A stretch of DNA of 26,514 bases from UBA4722 sp044221135 (lineage in GTDB: Bacteria; Pseudomonadota; Gammaproteobacteria; DSM-16500), in NCBI GenBank assembly GCA_044221135.1, contig JBGAPT010000030.1, positions 1 through 26,514 on the forward strand. Direction: 5' to 3'. The position numbers and the translations under genes were made by a program. The notes under the pieces were generated by a model that was not told the origin of the DNA, searched no databases, and worked only from the letters and a program-made list of their open reading frames with translations. Shown here piece after piece: positions 1 to 7,743 of the stretch; within the stretch, counting starts at the first letter, position 1, and each line of letters starts with the position of its first letter.

Positions 1-139
1 CCCCTCACGAGAAGCTTCGCAACTCGCTCCAGATGACTTAACGCCGTTTCGTACATTTTTTAAACTCGCTTTGCTCTTTAAAAAATGCTGCGGCTACCGA
101 GGACTACTCGCCATCGCTTCCCTTCCTTGGCTCGCAGCG
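1..139 (+). repeat. Hairpin element, copy 1 (3' part, cut by window edge)
   Basis: This is the last 139 bases of the dispersed element seen whole at 3074-3304, 18812-19043 and 19953-20251. It ends with the same terminal sequence CTCGCAGCG at 131-139 and contains the A/T-rich hairpin (CATTTTTTAAA and its complement) in the middle. The short reading frame that starts inside it and runs to 279 is not a real gene. Confidence 0.9.
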
Positions 140-160
140 TGAGAGCCATTTTTGAGAATA

Positions 161-185
161 CAGGCACCTTGGTTTTTGGTGCCTG
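161..185. repeat. Perfect 8-bp inverted repeat between element and toxin operon
   Basis: CAGGCACC (161-168) and GGTGCCTG (178-185) can form a stem with a 9-base loop. A second small inverted repeat, TCAAAAACG/CGTTTTTGA, follows at 208-227. No T-run directly follows the first stem, so a terminator role is uncertain. Both lie between the hairpin element and the toxin operon and may be leftovers of an older end. Confidence 0.4.
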
Positions 186-303
186 CTTTCTGATGCCATT
201 AAGACTTTCAAAAACGTCCGTTTTTGAGAATGTAAATTTAAATCATTTAGGCCATCTTATAAGATTTAACGCGATTTAAATTCCATTTACTGAGGCGATC
301 GTA

Positions 304-318
304 TTAGCTAATAGCTAA
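304..318. promoter_or_regulatory. Candidate operator of the toxin/antitoxin operon
   Basis: Perfect inverted repeat TTAGCTA-A-TAGCTAA just upstream of the toxin's candidate -35 box. The downstream antitoxin carries an HTH domain, and such antitoxins usually repress their own operon by binding short palindromes at the promoter. The binding itself is inferred. Confidence 0.5.
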
Positions 319-324
319 AAATAT

Positions 325-353
325 TTGGATTTTTATTTGCAATATGCTATTAT
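325..353 (+). promoter_or_regulatory. Candidate promoter of the toxin/antitoxin operon
   Basis: TTGGAT (325-330) and TATTAT (348-353) are separated by 17 bases, the ideal sigma70 spacing. Transcription would start close to position 360, which is the A of the toxin start codon, so the toxin message may have almost no leader. No clear Shine-Dalgarno sequence is present before the toxin. Confidence 0.45.
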
Positions 354-359
354 GAGAAT

Positions 360-623
360 ATGTATAGATTAGTTTATTCTAAGGACGCAGTACGCTCTTT
401 GAGGAAGATGGCTAATAATGTTTCTAAAAAAATTTGCTCTAAGCTTGAAAAATTGGCACAAGACCCCTATTCGCCAAATAACAATGTTAAATTGCTTATA
501 GGGTCTAAAGATAATTATCGTTTAAGAATAGGAAATTGGCGAGCGTTATATATGCTAAACAAAAAAGAAAAACAAATTATTATTGTTGAAATCGCAATAA
601 GAGGTGAGGTATACAAATCATGA
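360..623 (+). CDS. RelE/ParE-family (HigB-like) toxin
   Basis: 87 residues, normal for RelE/ParE toxins, which cleave mRNA at the ribosome (RelE/HigB) or act on gyrase (ParE). The N-terminus MYRLVYSKDA, the helix with KLEKLAQDP, and the strand pattern YRLRIGNWRALY followed by IIIVEIAIRGEVY match the family core (G-x-W-R-x-x-Y and a basic strand ending in a conserved R-G-E-V-Y-type tail). The gene comes before its antitoxin, the HigBA order, and its TGA overlaps the antitoxin ATG (ATGA). Start chosen because it fits the family N-terminus. The missing ribosome binding site and nearby -10 box suggest leaderless or weak translation. Function assigned from family resemblance; target unknown. Confidence 0.85.
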   Translation: MYRLVYSKDAVRSLRKMANNVSKKICSKLEKLAQDPYSPNNNVKLLIGSKDNYRLRIGNWRALYMLNKKEKQIIIVEIAIRGEVYKS

Positions 624-982
624 ATATACAAATTATTGAAAAAAATGGAAAGCCTGAATGGGCAATATTGCCTTATTCAGAATATCTTGAATTATTAGAA
701 GATCAAGAGGACAATAAAAAAATTAGCTCTTTTAAAAAAAGATTATCTATTGGAAAAGAAGAATTAATACCCGAAAATGTGGTTAATAGGATAACGGCTG
801 GTGAAAATCCTATTAAAATTTATAGAGAATTTCGTAAATTATCCTTATCTGAACTCGCTGAAAGAGCAGGTTTAAGTGCCCCATACCTGTCGCAACTGGA
901 ACACAACGAAAGAAAAGGTAGTACAGATTCTTTAAATAAAATTGCCGCTGTATTAAATTTATCTATTGATGATATTGTTTAG
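620..982 (+). CDS. HTH (Xre-type) antitoxin with Phd-like N-terminus
   Basis: 120 residues. The N-terminal part (about 1-40: MNIQIIEKNGKPEWAILPY...) resembles the N-terminal segment often found on antitoxins paired with RelE-like toxins. Residues about 66-120 form an Xre-type helix-turn-helix, with SLSELAERAGLS as helix 2/turn and APYLSQLEHNERKG as the recognition helix region. It should bind and neutralise the toxin at 360-623 and repress the operon. A GAGGTGAGG ribosome binding site lies inside the toxin's last codons, about 10 bases before the ATG. Translation is therefore coupled to the toxin by the 4-base ATGA overlap. The partner assignment follows from position and family. Confidence 0.88.
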   Translation: MNIQIIEKNGKPEWAILPYSEYLELLEDQEDNKKISSFKKRLSIGKEELIPENVVNRITAGENPIKIYREFRKLSLSELAERAGLSAPYLSQLEHNERKGSTDSLNKIAAVLNLSIDDIV

Positions 983-1306
983 CCGAATGATACAAAAGGA
1001 GAGCGTAAAAATATAGGGTCTCTTGATGATCTGTAGAAACACGCAAATAGGCAAAATTCGTCATGTTTTCCAGCTTTGTAGTGATAAAAACTAAAAACCA
1101 ATTAAATTAGACAGTATTTGTGCATATTTAATGTCGATAAGTGTACATTATTTGTTCTGATCAAACCATCGTTTTTTATGGACACTTTACCAAGCTGTCA
1201 ATTAAGAAGTTATAAAAATAATCTATTAACCCCAATTATGGGTTGGAAAGCAATTTAATTGCAGATATTGATAACGGTTCAATCACATAAGCACTTAAGG
1301 CTGCTA

Positions 1307-2431
1307 TAGTCTCAGCAGATGAGTTTTCGGGTGTATAATCACGTTTTCTTATGTTAAGATCCTAAACATGAGAACATATGAATTGCCAATAGAAGAACTG
1401 CAAGGATTAAAAGCCGCTCATAAAACGTCTAAACAGGTTTCTGCTTATACTGCTTACCGCATTCATGTCATTATTTTGTTAGGAATGGGTATGGCACCTG
1501 CAGAAGTGAGCGAAATTATTTTACTAAATGAAGATACTGTTAGAACTTACTTTGATAAGTATGTTTTAGGTGGATTAGTTAAGCTTTTAGAAACGTCTTA
1601 CCAAGGCAGCAATAAAAAATTAACAGCGGTTCAAATTAAACAATTGCAAGATGAATTAGATAAGCACGTTTATCTAACGACAAAATCCGTTTGTCGGTTT
1701 GTCAATCTAGAATTTGACGTAGAATATAGTGAACGAGGGATGGCCTCTTTATTAAATAATATAGGGTATGTTTACAAAAAGCCTGATTTAAAACCAGGCG
1801 AGCCAGATGAACAATTACAAGAGCATTTTTTGGAACAGTACGTAGCTTTTTTGAAGAGCAAAAAAGATAATGATTTGATATTTTTTATGGATGCGGTGCA
1901 TCCGGTTCACAATGCTCAAGCGGCTTATGGCTGGTTTAGGAAAGGTGAAAGACGCGAGATTAAAACCAATACGGGCAGAGAGCGGTATAATATTCATGGT
2001 GCAATGAATGCAGACACCTATGAAGTGACAGCTGTTTTTAGTGAAAATAATATTGATGCTACTTCAACGATAGATTTATTAAAAACATTAGAAAAGAGCC
2101 ATCCGGAGGCTAATAATATTTACGTCTTGCTGGATAATGCTAAATACCATTTTTCTGGTATTGTTCAGGAATATGTCAAAACTTCAAGGATTAAATTGGT
2201 GCCGCTACCCGCCTATTCACCCGAGTTCAATCTGATTGAACGATTTTGGAAATTGTTTAAGAAAAAAGTCATTTATAATACCCATTATCAAACATTTCAG
2301 GAATTTAAATCGGCTTGTTTAAATTTTTTCAAAATGCAGCATCTTTATGAAGAGGAAGTATTCTCGATTATGGGCGATGGCTTATTAGGATTGGCGTAAT
2401 CCTTTTCCCGAAATTTCATCTGCTGGGACTA
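1307..2431 (+). mobile_element. IS630-family element, copy 1 (complete)
   Basis: Terminal inverted repeats TAGTCTCAGCAGATGA at the left and the near-identical TAGTCCCAGCAGATGA reading in from the right. A TA dinucleotide flanks both sides (1305-1306 and 2432-2433), the target duplication typical of the IS630/Tc1-mariner group. Inserted in the IS982 transposase gene. A second, damaged copy lies at 16128-18056. Confidence 0.9.
1368..2399 (+). CDS. IS630-family DDE transposase
   Basis: 343 residues, complete. The N-terminal third holds a helix-turn-helix region (AEVSEIILLNEDTVRTYFDKY). The catalytic triad is visible: D175 in FFMDAVHP, D256 in YVLLDNAKYH and E291 in LIERFWKLFK. D256 and E291 are separated by 34 residues, the DD34E spacing of IS630. 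The start follows a TATAAT box at 1334-1339 inside the element; no strong ribosome binding site is visible. The gene is intact and probably still active, and could also mobilise the damaged copy at 16128-18056. Confidence 0.93.
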   Translation: MRTYELPIEELQGLKAAHKTSKQVSAYTAYRIHVIILLGMGMAPAEVSEIILLNEDTVRTYFDKYVLGGLVKLLETSYQGSNKKLTAVQIKQLQDELDKHVYLTTKSVCRFVNLEFDVEYSERGMASLLNNIGYVYKKPDLKPGEPDEQLQEHFLEQYVAFLKSKKDNDLIFFMDAVHPVHNAQAAYGWFRKGERREIKTNTGRERYNIHGAMNADTYEVTAVFSENNIDATSTIDLLKTLEKSHPEANNIYVLLDNAKYHFSGIVQEYVKTSRIKLVPLPAYSPEFNLIERFWKLFKKKVIYNTHYQTFQEFKSACLNFFKMQHLYEEEVFSIMGDGLLGLA

Positions 2432-3073
2432 TACCAAATGGGTCATGGCATTTAGGATAGAACGGTGCCGCGTGTGCCAGATTTGGTAGTGATGTTTCAA
2501 GTGACCAATTATCGTTTCTATAATTCCACGCTGATTCAGTAATTGTTTTTCATACTCAGTCAACACTGGCACTTCTTTCATATTTTTGCGTTTTCTTGTG
2601 ATCAGTTTCATCCCATTTAACAGCAATTCTTCAAATATTTTTTTACCAATATAGCCCTTATCTCCGAATGCAAGGCCTGATAAATTTTTCAGGAGAGATA
2701 CAGCTTCTGTTGCATCATATTTACTACCTTTGGTAATTTTAAATGCGATCAGTTGTCCATCATTATTCACAATAATATGTAATTTTAAGCCAAAAAACCA
2801 TCCGACTGATGTTTTTCCATATTTCGCAATATCCTCAAAAACTTTATGCCTTTTATTACGCCTGAGGTGGCACACTGGAAGACCACTAGCATCGATATAG
2901 TAAATGCCTGTACGTTTTCCACTATTTAGTTGTGTAAAAATTAGCATTGGAAATATCGCTCGTTTTATGAGGACAATAAATCGTTCATAAGACGGCAGTC
3001 CAGGAAATTCACGGCGGTAATATGGCTGTACATAACCGCAATAGAAAGTCTTAAAATCTCGGAATCGGATTAT

Positions 3074-3304
3074 CAAGTGTGTCCTCGACTTTCAATAGCT
3101 TTGTAATGCATCCCTGCATTTCAAGCGCAGTTGAAAATCGGGACAACTATTTTTGCCTCGGCCGTCCCCCTCACGAGAAGCTTCGCAACTCGCTCCAGAT
3201 GACTTAACGCCGTTTCGTACATTTTTTAAACTCGCTTTGCTCTTTAAAAATGCTGCGGCTACCGAGGGCTACTCGCCATCGCTTCCCTTCCTTGGCTCGC
3301 AGCG
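3074..3304 (+). repeat. Hairpin element, copy 2 (complete, 231 bp, in IS982)
   Basis: Begins CAAGTGTGTCC and ends CTCGCAGCG. It holds three inverted repeats: 3087-3139 (long imperfect hairpin, loop TCCC), 3220-3252 (CATTTTTTAAA arm) and 3252-3303 (GCTGCG ... CGCAGC). It interrupts the IS982 transposase between codons for FH and IIR. Direct joining of the flanks restores the frame, so no target duplication was made. It is antisense to the gene it interrupts. It has no gene of its own. Confidence 0.9.
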
Positions 3305-3583
3305 ATGGAACATGACGAGAATGGTCATTATTTCGCTGACCGCTAAACCACAAACAGGACCATGCTGGTGAACCGGTACTGGAGCTGGTAGTGAAAAATG
3401 CGCGGTGTGTTTGTCAAACTCGTTGCAAAAATCATCCATTTGACAGAAAATAGTGATTAGCTGATGCGTAACATTCATGGTAGAAATCCTTATTTAGCTA
3501 AAGATTTCAATATGTTATTGCATCAGCCTCTTTTCTTTCAACCCATAATTGAGGTTCTATTAAACTGTTAGCCTTGCGCACTT

Positions 3584-4610
3584 TTAGTGATAGTTAAATA
3601 AATTATGCCAGTTAGTTGACTTTGTCCTATACGCCCTCTTCTGCTCTACCGATGAAGACTCCTTTATACCCCTAGGATACGCTCTCATGTGCGCTTCTAT
3701 TAGTTTAACTACTTCTACATGGCCTGCCTCTTTTCCTTTCTTAGCTTGTTCTAAGGCTGTGCCCCAAGGAGTCTTTATGCTCGCGTCTGCTCCTGCTTCT
3801 AACAGCGCACTAACCGCTGAGGCGTGGCCTCCTGCGGCAGCAGCGAAAAGCGGGGTTGTGCCGTCCTTCCGCCGTGTGTTCACGTTCGCACCTGCTGCAT
3901 GCAGCGCAGCGATGGCGGACGCGTGGCCTTGGGAAGCAGCGACATAAACCGGCGTTGCGCCATCGCATGGCGTATTCACGTTCGCACCTGCTGCATGTAG
4001 CGCACTGATGGCAGACGCTTGGCCCTGAGAAGCAGCGGTATAAACCGGCGTCCAGCCATCCTTGTCTGGCGTATTCACGTTCGCACCCGCTGCATGCAGC
4101 GCAGTGATGGCGGACGCTTGGCCTTGGGAAGCAGCCATGAAAACCGGTGTTGCGCCATCCCGGTCTGGTGTGTTCACGTTCGCACCTGCTGCTAGCGCGG
4201 TGATGGCGGACGCGTGGCCTTGGGAAGCGCATGAAAAACCGGTGTTGCGATCCGGTCTGGTGTGTTCACGGACGCATGTGGCACACTGGCCTTGGGAAGC
4301 AGCCATGAAAACCGGTGTTGCGCCATCCCGGTCTGGTGGCACGTTCGCACCTGCTTGGCGCACTGATGAGAAGCAGCGGTATAAACCGGCGTCCAGCCAT
4401 CCTTGTCTGGCGTATTCACGTTCGCACCCGCTGCATGCAGCGCAGTGATGGCGGACGCGTGGCCTTTGCAAGCAGCGATAAGAACCGGCGTATAGCCATC
4501 TGGCATTGGCGTGTTCACGTTCGCACCCGCTGCATGCAACGCAGTGATGGCAGACGCGTGGCCTTGGGAAGCAGCGACATAAACCGGCGTTGCGCCATCG
4601 CATGGCGTAG
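3584..4610 (-). pseudogene. Ankyrin-repeat gene, truncated and decayed duplicate
   Basis: Same 3' end as the gene at 4937-6349, including the tail GIKESSSVEQKRAY and NWHNLFNYH. It lacks the 5' end: it begins inside a repeat at 4610, where the duplication junction lies. From 4190 to 4385 the 99-bp repeat units carry several internal deletions that shift the frame (for instance, bases missing from the codons for ALHAAGANV). Upstream of about 4230 the single long open frame is a wrong-frame translation rich in arginine and cysteine. Downstream, about five ankyrin repeats remain readable. No start codon with a ribosome binding site is seen. Probably not functional. Confidence 0.8.
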
Positions 4611-4657
4611 GCTACCGAGGGCTACTCGCCATCGCTTCCCTTCCTTGGCTCGCAGCG
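4611..4657 (+). repeat. Hairpin element fragment at the duplication junction
   Basis: The last 47 bases of the element, GCTACCGAGG to CTCGCAGCG, identical to 3258-3304. It arose with the tandem duplication and not by a new insertion, because it is followed by the same IS982 sequence. Confidence 0.85.
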
Positions 4658-4908
4658 ATGGAACATGACGAGAATGGTCATTATTTCGCTGACCGCTAAA
4701 CCACAAACAGGACCATGCTGGTGAACCGGTACTGGAGCTGGTAGTGAAAAATGCGCGGTGTGTTTGTCAAACTCGTTGCAAAAATCATCCATTTGACAGA
4801 AAATAGTGATTAGCTGATGCGTAACATTCATGGTAGAAATCCTTATTTAGCTAAAGATTTCAATATGTTATTGCATCAGCCTCTTTTCTTTCAACCCATA
4901 ATTGAGGT
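4658..4908 (-). pseudogene. IS982 5' fragment (second copy)
   Basis: Duplicate of 3305-3555. It contains the first 58 codons of the IS982 transposase (4831-4658, MNVTHQLITIF... to ILVMFH) and the right terminal repeat ending at 4908. The open frame then runs on into the hairpin element and stops. No catalytic part is present. Confidence 0.85.
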
Positions 4909-4936
4909 TCTATTAAACTGTTAGCCTTGCGCACTT

Positions 4937-6349
4937 TTAGTGATAGTTAAATAAATTATGCCAGTTAGTTGACTTTGTCCTATACGCCCTCTTCTGCTCT
5001 ACCGATGAAGACTCCTTTATACCCCTAGGATACGCTCTCATGTGCGCTTCTATTAGTTTAACTACTTCTACATGGCCTGCCTCTTTTCCTTTCTTAGCTT
5101 GTTCTAAGGCTGTGCCCCAAGGAGTCTTTATGCTCGCGTCTGCTCCTGCTTCTAACAGCGCACTAACCGCTGAGGCGTGGCCTCCTGCGGCAGCAGCGAA
5201 AAGCGGGGTTGTGCCGTCCTTCCGCCGTGTGTTCACGTTCGCACCTGCTGCATGCAGCGCAGCGATGGCGGACGCGTGGCCTTGGGAAGCAGCGACATAA
5301 ACCGGCGTTGCGCCATCGCATGGCGTATTCACGTTCGCACCTGCTGCATGTAGCGCACTGATGGCAGACGCTTGGCCCTGAGAAGCAGCGGTATAAACCG
5401 GCGTCCAGCCATCCTTGTCTGGCGTATTCACGTTCGCACCCGCTGCATGCAGCGCAGTGATGGCGGACGCGTGGCCTTTGCAAGCAGCGATAAGAACCGG
5501 CGTATAGCCATCTGGCATTGGCGTGTTCACGTTCGCACCCGCTGCATGTAGCGCAGTGATGGCGGACGCGTGGCCTTGGGAAGTAGCGACATAAACCGGC
5601 GTTGCGCCATCTTTGGTTGGTGTGTTCACGTTCGCGCCCGCTGCATGCAGCGCAGTGATGGCGGGTGCTTGGCCAAATTGCGCAGCGACTAAAACCGGCG
5701 TTACACCATCCTTGTCTGGCGTATTCACGTTCGCACCTGCAGCATGTAGCGCAGTGATGGCGGACGCGTGGCCTTTGCAAGCAGCGACATAAACCGGCGT
5801 ATAGCCATCTGGCATTGGCGTGTTCACGTTCGCACCCGCGGCATGCAGCGCAGTGATGGCGGACGCGTGGCCTTTGCAAGCAGCGACATAAACCGGCGTT
5901 CTACCGTCTTTATCTTGCTGATTAATACCTGCGCCTGCTTTAATCAAAAGGTCTATAAAATGAACATAGCCTGAAGCCGCTGCCCAATATAAAGAGCTAC
6001 CTTTCCATTCCTCATCAACTTCATCAATGATTTTTTTTCCTGCGCGGTCTGTCTTTAACGCTAAAAGCCTAGAAACTTCTGATTGATTGTTTTGTATAAT
6101 GGCTTCTATAAGACTGGCGACTTTTAAACCGCCGGTATTCGCTAAAGAAGACTTAGCCGCTTCAAATTGCGTTAAAATAGCGGGCGGGTTCTTTTGTTCC
6201 GGCGGATTCACTTTTAGAGCCGGAGCAACGGTAGGGGTATTTGCTTGCGGATGATTGGCAGGAACAGGGTTTAGGTTAACCGCAGGTTGAGGCGTTGGTG
6301 ACGTGACGGTTTTTTGGGGAACATTTACTGTTGCTAAAGAATTTAGCAT
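4937..6349 (-). CDS. Ankyrin-repeat protein (possible second half of a kinase-ankyrin fusion)
   Basis: 470 residues. About 1-60 are proline-rich and disordered, about 75-150 form a helical lead-in with the first ankyrin-like unit (SSLYWAAASGYVHFIDLLIKAG), followed by eight or nine 33-residue ankyrin repeats (consensus TPVYVAASQGHASAITALHA, then AGANVNTPDKDG) and a C-terminal cap. Ankyrin repeats bind other proteins; in intracellular bacteria they often mark secreted effectors. One unit is a residue short (TPCDGA). No signal peptide. It starts 13 bases after the kinase stop, without a convincing ribosome binding site. In this frame, sense codons (DIEDAVKELSK) extend upstream of the ATG to a TAA beside the kinase C-terminus, so it may originally have been one protein with the kinase. 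Repeats are GC-rich compared with flanks. Confidence 0.85.
   Translation of the reverse strand: MLNSLATVNVPQKTVTSPTPQPAVNLNPVPANHPQANTPTVAPALKVNPPEQKNPPAILTQFEAAKSSLANTGGLKVASLIEAIIQNNQSEVSRLLALKTDRAGKKIIDEVDEEWKGSSLYWAAASGYVHFIDLLIKAGAGINQQDKDGRTPVYVAACKGHASAITALHAAGANVNTPMPDGYTPVYVAACKGHASAITALHAAGANVNTPDKDGVTPVLVAAQFGQAPAITALHAAGANVNTPTKDGATPVYVATSQGHASAITALHAAGANVNTPMPDGYTPVLIAACKGHASAITALHAAGANVNTPDKDGWTPVYTAASQGQASAISALHAAGANVNTPCDGATPVYVAASQGHASAIAALHAAGANVNTRRKDGTTPLFAAAAGGHASAVSALLEAGADASIKTPWGTALEQAKKGKEAGHVEVVKLIEAHMRAYPRGIKESSSVEQKRAYRTKSTNWHNLFNYH
5195..5910 (-). repeat. Near-identical 99-bp ankyrin-coding repeats
   Basis: Seven to eight tandem 99-bp units encode the ankyrin repeats; neighbouring units differ by only a few bases. 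Such similarity at DNA level, including silent sites, points to recent amplification by recombination. The same units fuelled the tandem duplication at 3258-5468. Units are protein-coding, not CRISPR. Confidence 0.85.
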
Positions 6350-6362
6350 TTTTGATAGCTCT

Positions 6363-7628
6363 TTAACCGCATCTTCGATATCTTAAGGGCGTGCCGTTCA
6401 CACAGAGTACGTGTTTATTTTGTTTTGCTTTATAAGCCAATTGTGCGCCGTTGTTTGCTTTTTTTAAGTATTCATTATAAATAGCGTAGTTTTCGGTTTT
6501 CTCACCCTCGTCTCTTTCTTCTATAAAAAAGGTTCTCAGTGTTTCTAATACGTACCGTGTTTTTTCTTGTTCTTCTTTTTTGTCGGTGAGATTCAGCTTT
6601 TCACTGCCTCTTCTAACGGCTTGCGCAGCGATAGGGGAAACAGGGCTGGCGTTAGGGCTTAAATGAACCTCAGGGCTAAATGATGAATCGAGCACAGGGT
6701 TTTTAGAGGAGGTCTCTTCTAAGGTTTTAGCATCTGTAGTGATGAACTTTGCAATATTCGAAGCCGTTGGGCGAGCTTCTGAGCTACCTGCCCAACACTG
6801 TTGAATTAAATACGCAAATTTTTGAGGACAGTCTTTCGGGATATCTTCACGTTCACCTTCCCGAACAAAAGTAGAGATGGCTTCTTGGCTATCTTCGATA
6901 TAAGGAATTTTACGGGAAGCTAATTCCCAAAAAGTCATCCCTAGACTATAGATGTTTGATTTTTGTGTGTAGACGGCTTTTCTTTTAAAAAGCTCAGGCG
7001 CCATCCAAGGCAGCGTACCAACAGCGTCTTTTCTATTGAGGCTCGTTTGAGATTTGGTTTCATTCTTGACCCTGGACAATCCAAAGTCGGTTAGCTTTGC
7101 TTTGTTCTCTCCGTCTAGCAGCACATTCAAGCTTTTGATATCGCGGTGTAAGATAGCTTTGCTGTGTAAGAATGCAAGACCCGAAACCATGTCTACAGCA
7201 ATCCGTATACGGATATTCCAATCTACTAAGGCTTGTGTTTTATCCTGCAAAACGCTAAACAAAGAGCCTTTGGGCATATACTCCATCACCAGGCATCTCG
7301 GCACGCTGCAATAGCCGTAAAAGTGCACAATATTAGGATAATGCAATTGCGCCATCGTCTCGGCTTCTTTCTGAAATTCTTCTTGTGCCTCAAAGCTTAG
7401 GCTGTCTATTTGTAATTGTTTAATCGCGACGGGCGCAAATTTGTAAGTACCTTTATACACGATGCCAAAGCTGCCACGACCCAATTCTTTTCCTAATTGC
7501 AGATCTTTGTAATCTATTTGACAAGAAACTAGAACACCTTTCTCGGCGGACTCTTGGTTAAAGGCCTTGAGAACCGCCGTGCCAAGGGGTGCTTTACCAG
7601 AATCATTTTCTACGACGCTCGAAAACAT
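6363..7628 (-). CDS. Eukaryote-like (TKL-type) protein kinase
   Basis: 421 residues. The kinase domain spans about 38-295: glycine loop GRGSFGIVYKG (50-60), ATP-binding K70 in VAIK, helix-C E88, catalytic loop HRDIKSLN (161-168, D163), DFG 181-183, activation segment ending in APE (210-212) and R286. All key catalytic residues are present, so activity is likely. The usual Asp of subdomain IX is Asn (N225 in KSNIYSLG). The HRDIKSLNVLL loop and GTLPWMAPE are typical of tyrosine-kinase-like (TKL) kinases of plants and amoebae, suggesting transfer from a eukaryotic host. Residues 300-421 are a disordered linker and a helical tail. AAGGAG lies 9 bases before the ATG. It probably acts as a secreted effector; this is inference. 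Immediately followed by the ankyrin gene. Confidence 0.9.
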   Translation of the reverse strand: MFSSVVENDSGKAPLGTAVLKAFNQESAEKGVLVSCQIDYKDLQLGKELGRGSFGIVYKGTYKFAPVAIKQLQIDSLSFEAQEEFQKEAETMAQLHYPNIVHFYGYCSVPRCLVMEYMPKGSLFSVLQDKTQALVDWNIRIRIAVDMVSGLAFLHSKAILHRDIKSLNVLLDGENKAKLTDFGLSRVKNETKSQTSLNRKDAVGTLPWMAPELFKRKAVYTQKSNIYSLGMTFWELASRKIPYIEDSQEAISTFVREGEREDIPKDCPQKFAYLIQQCWAGSSEARPTASNIAKFITTDAKTLEETSSKNPVLDSSFSPEVHLSPNASPVSPIAAQAVRRGSEKLNLTDKKEEQEKTRYVLETLRTFFIEERDEGEKTENYAIYNEYLKKANNGAQLAYKAKQNKHVLCVNGTPLRYRRCG

Positions 7629-7743
7629 TTGATAACTCCTTTTTTATGCACTGCTCTCTGCCTGAACACCATGGCTAGCATGTCTGATTTCTGTACAAGA
7701 GTCAATCTGGTAATAATACCCTTGGGCTGTCATAAGCCTTCAG

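Larger units (their letters stand above)
1236..3478 (-). pseudogene. IS982-family transposase, split into three pieces
   Basis: The gene reads 3478-3305 (58 codons, MNVTHQLITIF... to ILVMFH), then 3073-2432 (214 codons, IIRFRDFKTFY... to NAMTHLV), then 1304-1236 (22 codons, AALSAYVIEPL... and TAA). Joined, it gives 294 residues, the usual length of this DDE family. Catalytic residues can be seen: D in YYIDASGLP, D in FGDKGYIG and E in GIIETIIGHLKH. The first break is the 231-bp hairpin element, the second the IS630 copy at a TA. The middle piece alone gives a 215-residue open frame (2429-3076) but cannot make an active enzyme. The stop codon lies inside the left terminal repeat. Confidence 0.88.
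1229..3555 (-). mobile_element. IS982-family element, interrupted by IS630 and by a hairpin element
   Basis: Ends match as inverted repeats: ACCCCAATTATGGGTT at the left (from 1229) and ACCTCAATTATGGGTT reading in from the right (3555). A 7-bp target duplication TCTATTA flanks it (1222-1228 and 3556-3562). Removing the IS630 element (1307-2431 plus one TA) and the hairpin element (3074-3304) leaves about 970 bp with one open transposase gene, the normal IS982 size. Insertion order is therefore IS982 first, then the two others. The right part of this element was copied again at 4658-4908 by a tandem duplication. Confidence 0.88.
3258..5468. repeat. Tandem duplication, offset 1353 bp
   Basis: Positions 3258-4115 and 4611-5468 appear identical over about 858 bases. 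They cover the end of a hairpin element, the right end of IS982 and the 3' part of an ankyrin gene. The junction at 4610/4611 joins the middle of an ankyrin repeat (minus strand) to the middle of the hairpin element, so the duplication breakpoints are not at any IS end. Between 4116 and 4610 the first copy carries several small deletions. Confidence 0.85.

Noticed and set aside
85..279. Open frame of 64 codons at the left edge, and similar frames at 3153-3371 and 9784-10032
   Set aside because: They lie inside hairpin element copies or opposite to traA and have no start signals.
3074..3304. The 231-bp element as a self-splicing intron
   Set aside because: It lies in both orientations relative to host genes (antisense in IS982) and in an intergenic site, and I see no group I or II core motifs. 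RNA data at the traA copy could still test this.
3687..3947. Plus-strand open frames across the ankyrin repeats (also 4062-4448, 5040-5300), with repeated FTFAPAACSA motifs
   Set aside because: They are antisense readings of the GC-rich ankyrin repeats and repeat with the same 99-bp period; no ribosome binding site and no known domain.
5195..5910. Tandem repeats as a possible CRISPR array
   Set aside because: The 99-bp units are contiguous coding repeats without spacers, and translate as ankyrin repeats.
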